Origin: Heterobasidion occidentale
Taxonomy: Eukaryota > Basidiomycota > Agaricomycetes > Russulales > Bondarzewiaceae
Assembly: GCA_039111635.1 (NCBI GenBank)
Contig: JBCAQO010000009.1
Span: 1-64,000 of the forward strand
Direction of reading: 5' to 3'
Length of the DNA: 64,000 bases
This document shows, piece by piece, positions 45,687-57,293 of the stretch. The position numbers and the translations under genes are program-made. The stretch's first letter is position 1, and every line of letters starts with the position of its first letter. Below the pieces are notes generated by a model. That model had not been told where the DNA came from, did no database searches, and worked only from the letters and a program-made list of their open reading frames with translations.

Positions 45687-45870
45687 CTATGCGCAGCGAG
45701 CACATACGGACCCACAATCTTCATTCCCACGATCTCCGTGACTCGAGCAGAATTTCCTGCACCCACGTGCGTTACACTCGTGGCCATTCCAAGCGCTGGG
45801 AGAGTCCTTCAGGAAGCATGAAGCCGCATATGACGAGATTTGAATTCAGAAAGGTGCCAGAGGATGAATG
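45687..45870. repeat. 5' flank block, copy C, of the zinc-finger tandem duplication
   Basis: It starts GCGCAGCGAGCACATACGGA and shares CCACGATCTCCGTGACTCGA, CACGTGCGTTACACTCGTGG and CCAAGCGCTGGGAG with copy B. It lacks the second half found in A and B. It lies upstream of gene C. The stretch from 45871 to the SMC1 promoter holds no recognised gene. Confidence 0.8.
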
Positions 45871-46252
45871 ATGTGGAATAAGCGGAACCAATTCCTGCAA
45901 GCAGCGGATCGGGGACACCTGGGTGCATGTTTCAAGACCAGCAACGCAGCAACGCAGAGTACCAGGACTACCCATATTGGGTTATCGGGGGATGTATCTG
46001 GGCTTTACTCAAGAGCCTCAATCTGGTGCAGGTAAACATGCCAATGTTTGAAGACGAGTTAACCGATCAAGAAATTACCTCGCATTGCTGCTTTTTTAAG
46101 GCCACATAGCGTAGTTTCATGGGTATGAATCGAGTGCGAGTTGAAACATCCTCGTCCCAAGTCAAGCTGTGTTGCAAGAATATGGAAGTCGCCGTCAAGG
46201 GCCAACCGCGAGGCGTGACGTAGCTATTCATCATGTCACATCTGTCACACCG

Positions 46253-46268
46253 ACGCGTCCTGACGCGT
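46253..46268. promoter_or_regulatory. Two ACGCGT (MCB-like) boxes upstream of SMC1
   Basis: ACGCGT occurs at 46253-46258 and again at 46263-46268, exactly 10 bp apart (one DNA turn), inside a direct repeat of GACGCGTCC. They lie 59-74 bp upstream of the SMC1 start codon. ACGCGT is the MluI cell-cycle box bound by MBF in yeasts and drives G1/S expression of cohesin and replication genes there. Use in this fungus is inferred. Confidence 0.55.
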
Positions 46269-46326
46269 CCGAGGGTCGCCCGCCCAGTGCCACTCATCGT
46301 TTCGCGTGCTCCGCACTATACCAGAA

Positions 46327-49300
46327 ATGCCGCTCGTACGCATAGAGGTGTGCGACTTCAAGTCATACAGGTATACCGCACTCCTATTGGTATCGCATCA
46401 CCAACTCAACCACCAATCCTCTCTAGAGGTCACCAGACAATTGGACCATTCCGTAACTTCACGTCCGTAATTGGGCCCAATGGCGCGGGAAAGTCCAACC
46501 TCATGGATGCCATCTCATTCGTTCTGGGAGTGAAGAGTGCGCAACTACGAAGTAGCCAGCTCAAGGATCTCGTTTACCGCGGGAGACGCCTTGCAAGGGA
46601 GAGTGCGGAAGCGGGTTCGCAGGCGGTCGAGGAGGACGAGGACGAGGAAGACGAGGGTGAAGGCACCGCGAAGAAGGCATGGGTACTCGCTGTGTACGAG
46701 GATGCGGATAAGAAGGAGTGGCGGTTTCAGCGAACGTGAGTCTACCGCAGCGCGTTTCTAACACTGTCTCCATGAATGCTCGCAGGATATCTACCACCGG
46801 CGCCTCAGAATATAAGCTCAACGACAGGGTCGTGACATACGCGACGTACAACAATGCGCTCATAAAGCACAACATTCTCGTCAAGGCGAAGAACTTCCTC
46901 GTCTTCCAGGGCGACGTGGAGGCCGTCGCGTCGCAGTCACCCAAGGAGCTCACCCGCCTCATAGAACAGATTAGCGGATCACTGGAACTCGCTGCAGAAT
47001 ACGAGAAGGCAAAGGGGAGCAGGAGCGCGCGACTGAGAACGCGACATTCAACTTCACGAAGCGGCGGGGCATCGCTGGCGAGATCAAACAGTACAAGGAA
47101 CAGAAGGGCGAGGCGGACAAGTTCGAGTCGCTTGTCAAGATAGGGTTCGTCCAACTGGTCTCTTGTGGATGAGTGTGATGGAACAGCGAGCCTCACGTCG
47201 CTTCTAGGAACATCTCATCCTGCGGCGTATATTGTTCAAACTGTTTCATATTGAAGAGGCTCTGGAAAAGGATGCGCACGAGGTCCGAGAACAGAGCAAG
47301 GCGCTAGCAGGCTTGCGGGAAGAGCAGAAGACCCACGACGACGCGTTAAACGACGCGCGCGCGGAACAAGCCAAAGCCCGTTCAGCTCTCATGCAAAGAG
47401 AGAAAAAGCTCAAGAAGGCAGAGAAGGCTCTGGAGGCAAAGGTATTTCACTCCATTTGAAACACGCGTGCCGCCCATTCATTTTGGCTATTACGCTCAGA
47501 AACCTGAATTGATTGCCGTAGAGGCCCAACTTGCGCATTCGACAAAGAAGATCAAAAATGCCCAAAACGTCAGGGAGCAGGTGACTCAAGATGAGACGAA
47601 ACAGAAGGACAAGGTCCGAAAGCTTCAAGGGGAGCTCGAAAGCGTCCAGAGAGCTGCTGATGCCGCGCAAGGTTTGCTCCTTATTTCTAGGGATCACTTC
47701 GTACGCGCTAACGTCGGGTACGCAAGAGGATCAGAGAAGACTCTCGCAGAACAACCTGCCTCTAAGTCAAGACAACCTTGACGAGTATCGTCGATTGTAC
47801 GTTTTGACAAGATGGTTCCTTTTGAAATGTTTGACACAACGGACTTATAGTATTTGAATTCTCTAGAAAAGCCGAAGCAAGTCTCTTAGCAGTGGATGAA
47901 CGTCAAGCCTTGGATACGCTGAATAGGGAGGAGAAGACCACCTCTCGAACGTTCACGCAGCTGAACGACAAGCAAGAAGAGTTCCAGCGCAAAAGGGAAA
48001 AGCTGAAGGAAGATATCGACGTCCAAGGACGAAAGAAGGACGAAGTAGCGTATTCCGCCTTCTTCTTGAGTTGATTTATCTGACCACAAGTTATCTTCCA
48101 GCTGGAGGGGTCAGTTGCGTCGCTACAAGCGGATCTCAACAAGACTAGACAAGAGCTCCACAACCAGGAAGCCGAACGGGCACGAGTAGCGTACGTTCGT
48201 CCCTGTTCTGATTGTCCCCCATGCGTAGAGTTTACAAAGTGTTCGCTTCTCAGAACACTGGAGGCCGAGCTGAATGAGAAGCTCCAAGATGTCCACAACA
48301 AACTGCTTCAGGCCGGCGTGGATCAACGTGAATCGGAGCGCGACGCTCGGCTTAAAGAAACGTTGAGCACTCTGCAGAGAATATTTCCTGGTCGGTGTCG
48401 TCAGCGCCCTTCTCTGCAGAGTTTCGATCGCTCATTCTTGCTGCAGGTGTACGTGGGCGTCTCATGGACCTCTGTAAGCCTACCCAGCGGAAATACGAGA
48501 CTGCTATCTCTGTCGTTTTTGGGAGGAACATCGACGCTGTAGTCGTCGACGAAGAAAAGACAGCTATTGACTGCATTGAGGTAAGTCTTGCATCCATCAT
48601 TCGTTTATCAACTAGTTGAGAAAAATTGTGTATCCCTGGATTCGACGCATGACAGTATATGCGCAACCAACGCGCTGGCCAGCTGACCTTCATCCCGCTG
48701 GACACAATACAAATTAAGCCCATCAACGACAAGTTCCGTTCTTTTGCCAAAGGCGCGCGACTCGCGGTCGACGTCATTCAGTACGAGCCCGCAGTTGAGC
48801 GGGCCATGCATCATGCTTGCGGTAACGCGCTGGTCTGCGACAGCATGGAGGTGGCAAGGTACGTGTGTTATGAGAAGGGGCAGGAAGTCAAAGGTGCGTC
48901 AGACATCTGTCCCATTCTCGTCCATGATATCCATCTCGCTGGTATAGCTGTCACGTTGGAAGGGACGATAATCCACAAGAGCGGTCTCATCACTGGTGGG
49001 CGAAGCACGCATAATGGAAACAAGAAATGGGAGGCGAAAGACATCCAAGGTATGACATCAGTATATGCGCCATTATTACATGTTCATATCTTCCGAAGGT
49101 CTTCAACGTGTCAGAGACGAATTCCTTACTCGGCTGAACGAACTCATCCATCCAAGCCTCGCAACAAGGTAGACGACAACCTCATCTCAGAGATCACAAG
49201 GCTAGAGTCAGCGCTAGCTGTCGCGAAGGATGAGTTGGTCCGTTGGTAACCTCGAATCAACGTGAATTGTTTGTTGATTTAACCCCAGAATGCGTGCACA

Positions 49301-51365
49301 TTGCGCGTCATGGCCTGAAAGACGAGCTGAAACATTGAGAGGTCGATAAGGCAAAATACCCCTGAGTTGAACAAGGTGTGTTGTGTTGTCCACGATGATG
49401 AGATTGTGAGGCTGATGGTATGTCCGCTTCAAGGCTCAGAAGGCACTCGACACACTTCGAGAGAGAATAGAGGGGCTTGCAGCCGTCGTCAACGCTGCAG
49501 AGGACGAGATCTTCGCGCCCTTCTGTGAGGAGATCGGTGTTGCCAACATCCGGGAATACGAAGAACGGCAACTTAAGCTTGCTCAGGAGGAGAGCGAAGC
49601 TCGACTGCGATTCGAAACACAAATTGCCCGACTCACGAACCAGTAAGAGCGTCATCTGTTGCAGGACAAGGGTGCCACGCTTATGTTTTTAATAAAATCA
49701 GATCCCGCTTCGAAGAGGAAATGCTGAACGCCATTCAAGCGCGTCTCGCTGGTTTTGCTGACACAATCTCTACCGAGCAAGCTAACGTGGCAAGGTTGGA
49801 GGACACCAAGGCGCAGACGCAAGAAGAGATCGACGAGATGGAGCAGGGACTGAAGAGCTAAAAGAGGACGTCAAGACATCTAACGCCGTGCTGGAAGAGA
49901 GAAATGAAGCCCTTGACAAGGTGAAGCGTTCTACGATGAAGGCGACCAAAGTCCTGGACCAGGCACTCAAGGAGATCGCGACCAAGGTGCGTCCCGTGTC
50001 CTCCCCCGATGAATAGATCGCTTACTGGAGTTGACATAGAACGATGAAATTGAGAAGCTTGGCTTGGAGCGATCAGCTTTGTACCGTAAGTGTCGTCTAG
50101 AAGAAATTGCCCTGCCATTGTTACAGGGCAATTTGAAGAATGTGCCTATGGAAGAGGTAGTTGTCCTCGAGGATTCATTAAAGCGCTTCTTGCTGATACC
50201 TGGAAACAGAACTTGCGGGACGAAGTCGCTATGGATGTTGACGAAGACGATAGCGGCACGCAGCGTCCAAAGTCAGTCTCAGACTACGGCATCGAAGTCG
50301 ATTTTGAGACCCTCGACGAAGAGGATCGCGAGGTGCGTTGTGCAAATGACTATATCGAGAGCAAAACCCAACAAACATCGCCTCACAGGATGAGTCGGGA
50401 GAGACACTCGCCGAGATAGATGCTTCGATCACGAAATTGAACGGAGACATTGAACGAATGGCACCCAATCTCAAAGCGATTGAACGGTGCGCGATACATG
50501 TTGCCTCGTTCATGGTCTCTCACTCAAAGTTGACTTGTGCAGGCTCGATGATGTGGAAGCGAAACTCGCCGATACTGAGAAAGAAGCGGAAAAGGCTCGC
50601 AAAGAATCTAAGAACGCCAGGGATTCCTTTAACGACGTAAAGAATAGACGGTAGGCTGCACTCGGTTACCAATGCATCCAAAGCCTCACGATCTGTCTGT
50701 AGGACGGAGTTGTTCAACAAAGCCTACAATCACATTTCCGAGCGTATTGATCAAGTTTACAAGGACCTGACCAAGGGAAAGGCAGCACCTATGGGTGGTG
50801 TGGCGTACCTCAGCTTGGAAGACAACGAGGCAAGGTCGAATAACTTCTCCGCCACATCGTCGTTCTGACCGCTCATTGAACAGGAACCGTACGCGAGCGG
50901 TATAAAATATCATGCCATGCCTCCTATGAAACGTTTCCGAGATATGGAGCAGCTCTCGGGTGGCGAGAAAACAGTCGCGGCACTGGCGCTCCTATTTGCT
51001 ATCCACAGGTCTGTCGAACGCCAACATTACGGGGGAGCGCGTCTGACCCTGATTTCCTCTGTAGCTATCAACCCAGTCCTTTCTTCGTCCTGGATGAAGT
51101 CGATGCCGCCCTCGACAACACGAACGTCGCCAAGATCGCCAACTACATCCGCTCACAGGCCTCGGACACATTCCAGTTTATCGTGATCAGCTTGAAAGGC
51201 TCTCTGTACGAGCGTGGAAACTCGCTAGTGGGCATCTACCGTGACCAGGATGTCAACAGCTCACGCACGCTTACGCTGGATGTAAGTCGTGCACCCCTTT
51301 CGCGTGCCCTCTCCATCTGACATGCCTCTTCCTCCGCCTCACAGTTAACGCAATACGATGAATGA
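46327..51365 (+). CDS. SMC1: Structural maintenance of chromosomes protein 1 (cohesin SMC1)
   Basis: The ABC-type ATPase arm of the cohesin ring. The start is the ATG at 46327: [15 protein letters not shown] is spliced to [20 protein letters not shown] with Walker A (GPNGAGKSN, about 46468-46495). This is followed by [20 protein letters not shown], an acidic insert, then [20 protein letters not shown] and [20 protein letters not shown], typical of SMC1. Long charged coiled-coil segments flank a hinge at about 48450-49040 ([66 protein letters not shown]). The C-terminal head carries [20 protein letters not shown] (signature, about 50935-50990) and [16 protein letters not shown] (Walker B, about 51080-51125). 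It ends [23 protein letters not shown]. About twenty short introns occur. Some exon borders in the coiled coils show frame doubts. Confidence 0.95.
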
Positions 51366-51571
51366 ACGACCGGACTGTTTTATGCTATCGCTTTGTTTTC
51401 TAGCTTTCTACTTTCCTCCATGTACCGCGTGTATGTTTTTGGCTGTAGCCGTAGAATTATATTCACTAATGTCAACCGACTCATATGTAAACGAATAATT
51501 TTAGGACAGAAGCTACGCCAGACCGAAGTGTGATAAAGACAAGAGCAAAGGATGCGATGTGGTAGCGACGT

Positions 51572-54500
51572 CTAGGAGGTATCTGCAGTGGGAAAACGAG
51601 CACCGAAATAATTCCATGTAAGCACTAAAGTATAGAGTACAATAATGGGACATGTTGAGGGAGGTGGAGAGGATAGGAAGGGAGAGGGGAACGAGTCCAA
51701 GGTCAATATGGTCGGAAAAATCTTCTTCCCGTCCAAAGGTGGTACGGTAGTTGGGATCGTAGTGGGGTATGTTCTCTCGAAGGCTGACACCGACGACCGT
51801 CTCCGAAACATCGTTGAGATGGACCTGAGACCGAGAGGTGGCGCTGAGATAAGACTGGAGCAGCCGGCCTGCGTGGGCGAGACGGTGAGCTGCTCGGGGG
51901 GAGCGGGGAACTCGGAGAGGCCGGACATGCGCGAGCGGCTGGTGTCGGTCGTCATGTAGCTCGAGCGCGCCAGGTCGCGCGCCGAGCCGGGCATCAGGCT
52001 GGAGCGCTGGGAGAAGAAGCGGACGGCACCGGTGGACATGTCGTCGCTCCGCCGCGAGTCCTCCCCGCTCCGCCGCCCGCCCACGTCGCTCACGAACGAG
52101 AGATGGCCGGAGAACCGCTGGTCGGCCTCCTTGGTGAGCGGCGTTGCGACCGCTTCGATCGTGCCCAACCGCACGACACCTGGACCAATGGCATCATCAG
52201 CACTCTCGTTCGACGCACCACCCGAGCATGGTTGCACTCACGATCGTAGTCGGTATCCTCCAAAGGCGACCGTTCCAAGATCGAGGACGCGCGAGATGAC
52301 TCGACGTCCTCTGGGACGATCGCCGGAAGATCATCCGACCAGCGGCCTTGGACTCTATGCACCGCAGCGGGAGCACCGCCGCGACAGGCTCCGGCGACTC
52401 CGAGCGTGCGGCCCCCAGTATGACATTGGGATCAGAATAGCCCTCGAGCGGCCGCTCGCCCCGGAGCCCGCCGAACCGCCCGCCATACATGGGATGCGAC
52501 GCCGGGTCAACGAGCGCCTCGTCGTCGTGCTCCTGCATCACCTCGAGCTCCTCGCTCAGCTGGCGCGTCAGCTGCATCAGCCCGCCGCCAGACTGGCTGA
52601 GGGTGCTGCGCGAGCTGACGTCAAACGGCACGCCCGCGCTCGACTGAGACTGGCGCGCGGCGCCCGGAGGCGAGGGCCTGCTGCCGCCTGCCGCCCCCGC
52701 CGACGACGACGCGGACAGCGCGCGGCCGTTCGGCTTCCAAAAGAGGTCGCGGAACCGCTCAAGGTCGTCCGTGCTGCTGAACGGGCGCGGCGACACCGGC
52801 GGCGACGACTCGTGCGAAACGATGCCGGGCGACGAGTCTGACGGCGTGCCGAGCACGGCGCGCGCCGCGGCGCTTCGGGCAAACGGCGGCGGCGTCAAGT
52901 GTTCTTCCCCGGAAGCAGGCGAGACGAGGTGGTTATGTGAATGCGAGGTGTTCTGCTGTATGCTGAAATCGAGGACGTGCGGACGATGCTGATTGTACGG
53001 ATGCTGAATAGCCTCCCGCGGCGGTCTCGCCGACGGCATCGCCGGCTGCTGCTGCTCTGCTGATTTCTCGACGCGCTCACCGTGGTCCCCGCTCACGCTC
53101 ATCCAAGCCCGCTATCGACGCTCGCGCGGCTCCTCATGGCGCGCGCCAGCGCCTCCCCAATATCCAACGGCACCCCGCTATCCCGATTGCCCGCAGCGTA
53201 CACATGGCCGAGCCCGAGCCCACGCCCACACCAACGCCAGCGCCCCCCGCCTTCAGCCGAGCGACAGCCAACGGCGCCGCGCGGACCTCCTCCGGCGCGA
53301 CCGGCATCTGCGCGAACATCGCCTCGTCCTCCCGCTCGCGCTCGCTGTCCCTGAGGTGCGCCGGCGCCGCGGTCTGCGCGTACGGGTGCAAATCGCGTGC
53401 GGCGGGAGCCGGTGCCGCGCCGCCACCTCGCTGCGACGGGCCCTCCGGCGAGGACGACGTGCGGCGTCGACGGATGCGGGCCCGCGTAATCCGACGCCTT
53501 GGTGGACGTCGACCGCTGGTGCTGATGGTGCTGGTAATGTTGCTGCGGCTGCTGCTGGTATGAGTGCTGAGGCGGGTCGTACACGGACGACGAAAACCCG
53601 CCCTTCGCGTACGGATGGTCCGGCAGACTCAACTCGACCGAGTGGCTGTCCGACGGCGGCGGCGACGACAGCGCGATGCCCACGGGCAGCCCCTCCGCCG
53701 AGATCGTCATGCCCGACGGCGTCGGCGACGGCCCGAGCGGCAGCAGCCCACCCCCACCCCCACCGCTGCCGCTGCCTCCGGCAGCGCTCACACTGATCCC
53801 GGGGCTCCCCTCGTCCGTCGCGGTCGCGGTCCCAGGCGTCAGCAGCTCCACGTCCAGCCGCTCGCGGCGCATCTGCTCCTCGAGCCGCACCACCTTCGTC
53901 TCGTCCCGCGTCAACGACGAGTCGAACGCCGTCCGCGGCGCCCGTCCGGGCCCCTCCACCTCCTCCACATGCGCATGCGGGTGCTGGCCCAGACGCGGGC
54001 TGATCTCCTCCGGCGCGGGGCCGAAGCACATCCCCGCCGCGCTCCGCAGCGCCGTCTTCCCCACGATGGATTCCGGCTATGCTGCCCCTGCCCCTGCCCC
54101 TGCCCCTGCCCGCCCATCCCGTTCCCGCTCGCGCTCCCGTTCCCAGTGCGCGTCCGACTTGGTCGAGACCGTCCGCCCGAGCGAGTTCGAGTGCGCGTGC
54201 GACTGCGACCGATTCCGCGAAGGCAGGCGCGGCAGCGACATCGACGACAGCGTCGCGAGCCCGCCACCACCACCACCGACAGCCCGCGAGCCCGGCAACG
54301 TCGGCACGTTCACGCGCGGCGCGACCGTCTGGTTCCCCAAGAAGGTCCGCTCCGCCAAAAAGTCCATGTTGCCGCCGCCGCCGTGGCCGCTGTGGCCGAT
54401 GCCGCTGCCGTTGGCGGTGTTGAACGACTTGGACCGCCCGCGCGCGGTCCGCGCGGACACGGCGCGCACGCGCTTGTTCTGGAACGAGCGCGCGGCCTGC

Positions 54501-57293
54501 ATCTGCCACGCGCGGCGCTCGCGCTCGAGGTTCTCGCCCGCCTCGAGCACCCTGCGTTCGCCAAGAACAAAAAACGAGATAAATCAGCATTTGTACGCAA
54601 CGCCGACGGAACAGAGTGATGACGGAGATGATGATAGCACAAAACAAGAAAGCACTCACTTCGCCAACGAAGGCACCGGCGACGGCAGCGCCAGATCGTC
54701 CTGCGCAAAGTTCCTCGGCCTTCCTCCCTCCTCCCCCTCCCGCCTCCCCCCTTCTCGCATCCGCCGGCGACAGCAGCCCGCTTCCCGCCTCGCTCCGCCC
54801 GCGCCCCTGCATGCGCGACGGCCCCGCCACGCCCACAGCCACAGACGCCGCGCCGGCAGCCCACGACAGCGACGACGGCGGCGTCGACAGATTCACGGCA
54901 GAGCGCGACTTGGGCAGCCGCCGGCGCACGAAGCCGAGCCGCGAGAGCTTGCTCTCCCTGCTGCTGCTGGTCTTGTTGGTACTGTTGGTACTGTTGCTGC
55001 TGCTGCTGATGTTGCTGCGACCCCTGCTCCCACGCCGCGATCGGGCTCTCCGGCGGACTCACGATCCGCCCACTGCCCCCCGTCGTCGGCGGCGCGCTCT
55101 CGTACCCCACCCCCGCCCCTACTCCCACTCCAACCCCCGCCTCCTCCCCCTCCGCACGCTCGCGAACCGTGAACCGCGGACGCGGGAACAGCAGCGCATC
55201 GCACCACGTCTCGGGCTTCAGCCACCGCTGCCTTTGCCCGCGCTGCTGATTCTGCTGCTGCTGTTGTTGTTGGTGCTGGTGGCGCCGATACACGGGCGAG
55301 GGTGACGTCGCGGTCGCCGGCGGAGACGGGGACGCCGCGGGCGGCGAGTGCGTGCCCGCGCCCGAGGCGGGGTGTACCATCGACTGTTGCTGCTGCTGCG
55401 CGTGTTTCGGCGGGCGCAAATTCGGCGTCGACAGCGCCTTCGAGAGCGGCCCGGGCCCGGGCCCGGGGTGCGCGCCGGTCCTGCTCCCGTTCCCGCTCCC
55501 ATAACCGTACCCGTTCCCGTGGCCGTTATGCGAATGCGAATGCGGATACGAATCCGAGCGCAGCGCGTCCTGAAATCGGGTATGCGGCTGCGCCGACGCG
55601 CCCGTGCCCCCGCCCGCGCCCGCGGTCGCGGTTCCGTTGGGATTGAGGATATGCACGGGCGGCGGGCGCGGGTATCGGTACTGGCGCGCCGCCGCGCCGC
55701 CGCGGTCGTCGGCCGCGGTCGCGATGGCAGAAGGGGACTTGCCTTTCGCGTTGGCAGAAGATGAAGGGGGAAGCGGATGTGAGGAGACGGCAGTGGTGGT
55801 AGCGGTGGTGGTGGTGGTGGTGGTGGCGATGGGACCGCGGCGGTCTGGCGGCGCCGAAGCGGACGCGGAAGTCGAGGCCGAGATGGGCGCGGGGACGGAG
55901 GTGGACGCGGACGCGCTCGCGCTCGCGGACGCAGAAGTCGAGGTCGAAGGAAATGGATACGCATACGGATGCGCCGAGCCATACACGCCCGCGCCAACGC
56001 CTGCGCCCGCGCCCGCTCCCGCACCCACGCCCTCGCCCGCACCCGCATGCCCATACCCCGCCCGCGCCTCGCCCGAGTCCACCGTATACGCGCGCGGCCG
56101 CGCCCCCGGCACGTCCGGCAACAGCGTCGAATAATACGAATCATAATACTCCTCGTCGCGCTGCACCTCCGACGCGACCGTGCTCGCGCGCGGCCTTGCC
56201 CCGCCCTCCCCCCGCCCCTGCCCCGGGCCTGGCGCACGCTCTCGCCCGCGGCGCGACCGCCGCGACACGAGCGACGCGGGGCGCTCGCCGCCCGCGCCGG
56301 ACGGCGTGATGCTGCGGCGCGCGGCGGTGAACAGCCCCGCGAGGCTCATGCGGTTCGCGGTGCCCCCGCCGCCACTGACGCCAACACTGGCCCCAGCGGC
56401 CGCTGCATTCGACGGCCCCGCCTCCTGCTGCTGTTGCTGCATCGCCGCCGCGCTGCCGTAGCCCGAGTCCAGGATGCGCTGCGCCGGCATGGGCGACTCG
56501 CCGACGCCCCGCACGCCGTCGAGGGGCGCAAACGACGCCGCCGTCACTGTCGCCGCTGCGTACCGCGCGGCGCCGATGCCGCCGACGGCGCTGAAGCCCG
56601 AGAGGTAGGGCGACGGGGATGGGGACGAGGACGAGGACGTGAGCGAGCGGAAGCGCGGCGCGCGTGGGGACGTCGCGCCCGCGGCGCTGCGGCGCTGCTG
56701 GGACTGCTGGTGCTGGTGCTGGAGGGGGTCGATGACGCCAGAGGACATGGTCGCCTCGGACACGGCGCGCGCGCGGCTGGACCTGTCGCTGCCCACGCCC
56801 AAGCCCACGCCCGTGCCCACGCCCAGCCCTGCACCCGTGCCCACGCCCACGCCCATGCCCGCGAGCGCGATCCCCATGCCGCCGAGGCTGCGGTCGGACA
56901 CGGGGGAGCTGTGGCGTGCGGCGGCGTCTCCGGCGGCGAGGAGGTTCCCCCAGCTGTCGCGGATCTGCTTCGGGGGTTGTGCGGGAGCTCGTATGGGCCG
57001 TTGTAGGGGGTGTACCAGTCGTCGCCGTCCGCGCCCCCCCGCTGCTGCTGCTGCTGCTGCTGTTGGTGTTGTGGGCGTTGGTGTTGGTGTTGTTGGTGCT
57101 GCGACCGGGCCGGGTCGTAGGCGGGACGCGCCTGTTTGGGAGTGCCGATGCCAAAGCCAAAGAGGGAGAACCGGGACGAAGATGAGGACGGAGCGGCGGG
57201 AGCAGGCGCAGATGCAGACGCAGATGCAGACGTAGAGGCGAGAGCAGACGCAAGGGCGGGGGCGGGGGCGGGGGATTGAGTTTTGATGCTCAT
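51572..57293 (-). CDS. Giant low-complexity Ser/Ala/Gly/Pro/Gln-rich protein with conserved segments
   Basis: The coding strand is minus, starting at the ATG at 57291-57293 (MSIKTQSPAPAPALASALAS) and ending at the stop at 51572-51574. The body is extremely GC-rich low complexity: poly-Gln tracts (about 57040 and 54960-55015), Ser-Ala dipeptides, poly-Thr, Gly-Val-Gly tracts. Ordered islands occur at SRFSLFGFGIGTPKQARPAY (about 57150), DWYTPYNGPYELPHNP (about 57010), LKPETWCDALLFPRPRF (about 55200), SKLSRLGFVRRRLPKSRSAV (about 54940), LERERRAWQMQAARSFQNKR (about 54500), NMDFLAERTFLGNQTVAPRV (about 54340), RLEEQMRRERLDVELLTPGT (about 53850) and, near the end, DLERFRDLFWKPNGRALSAS (about 52740). 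I recall such islands, especially ETWCDALLFPRPRF, in unnamed basidiomycete proteins. Several frame changes are needed, through introns (for example near 54560-54660) or errors. Function unknown; a polarity, septum or signalling scaffold role would be a guess. Confidence 0.65.
54960..55018. repeat. CTG/TTG trinucleotide tract encoding poly-Gln
   Basis: A run of CTG, TTG and related triplets that reads as Gln-rich on the minus strand within the giant protein. A purer CTG run lies at about 57041-57063 near its N-terminus. A GCCCAC hexamer array encoding Gly-Val repeats lies at about 56797-56870, and a CCCTGC array at about 54079-54109. All are prone to length change. Confidence 0.8.

Noticed and set aside
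53564..55172. Long plus-strand frames opposite the giant protein (up to about 500 codons)
   Set aside because: They are antisense to the minus-strand gene and exist because of high GC and triplet repeats; the ordered islands and start/stop context belong to the minus strand.
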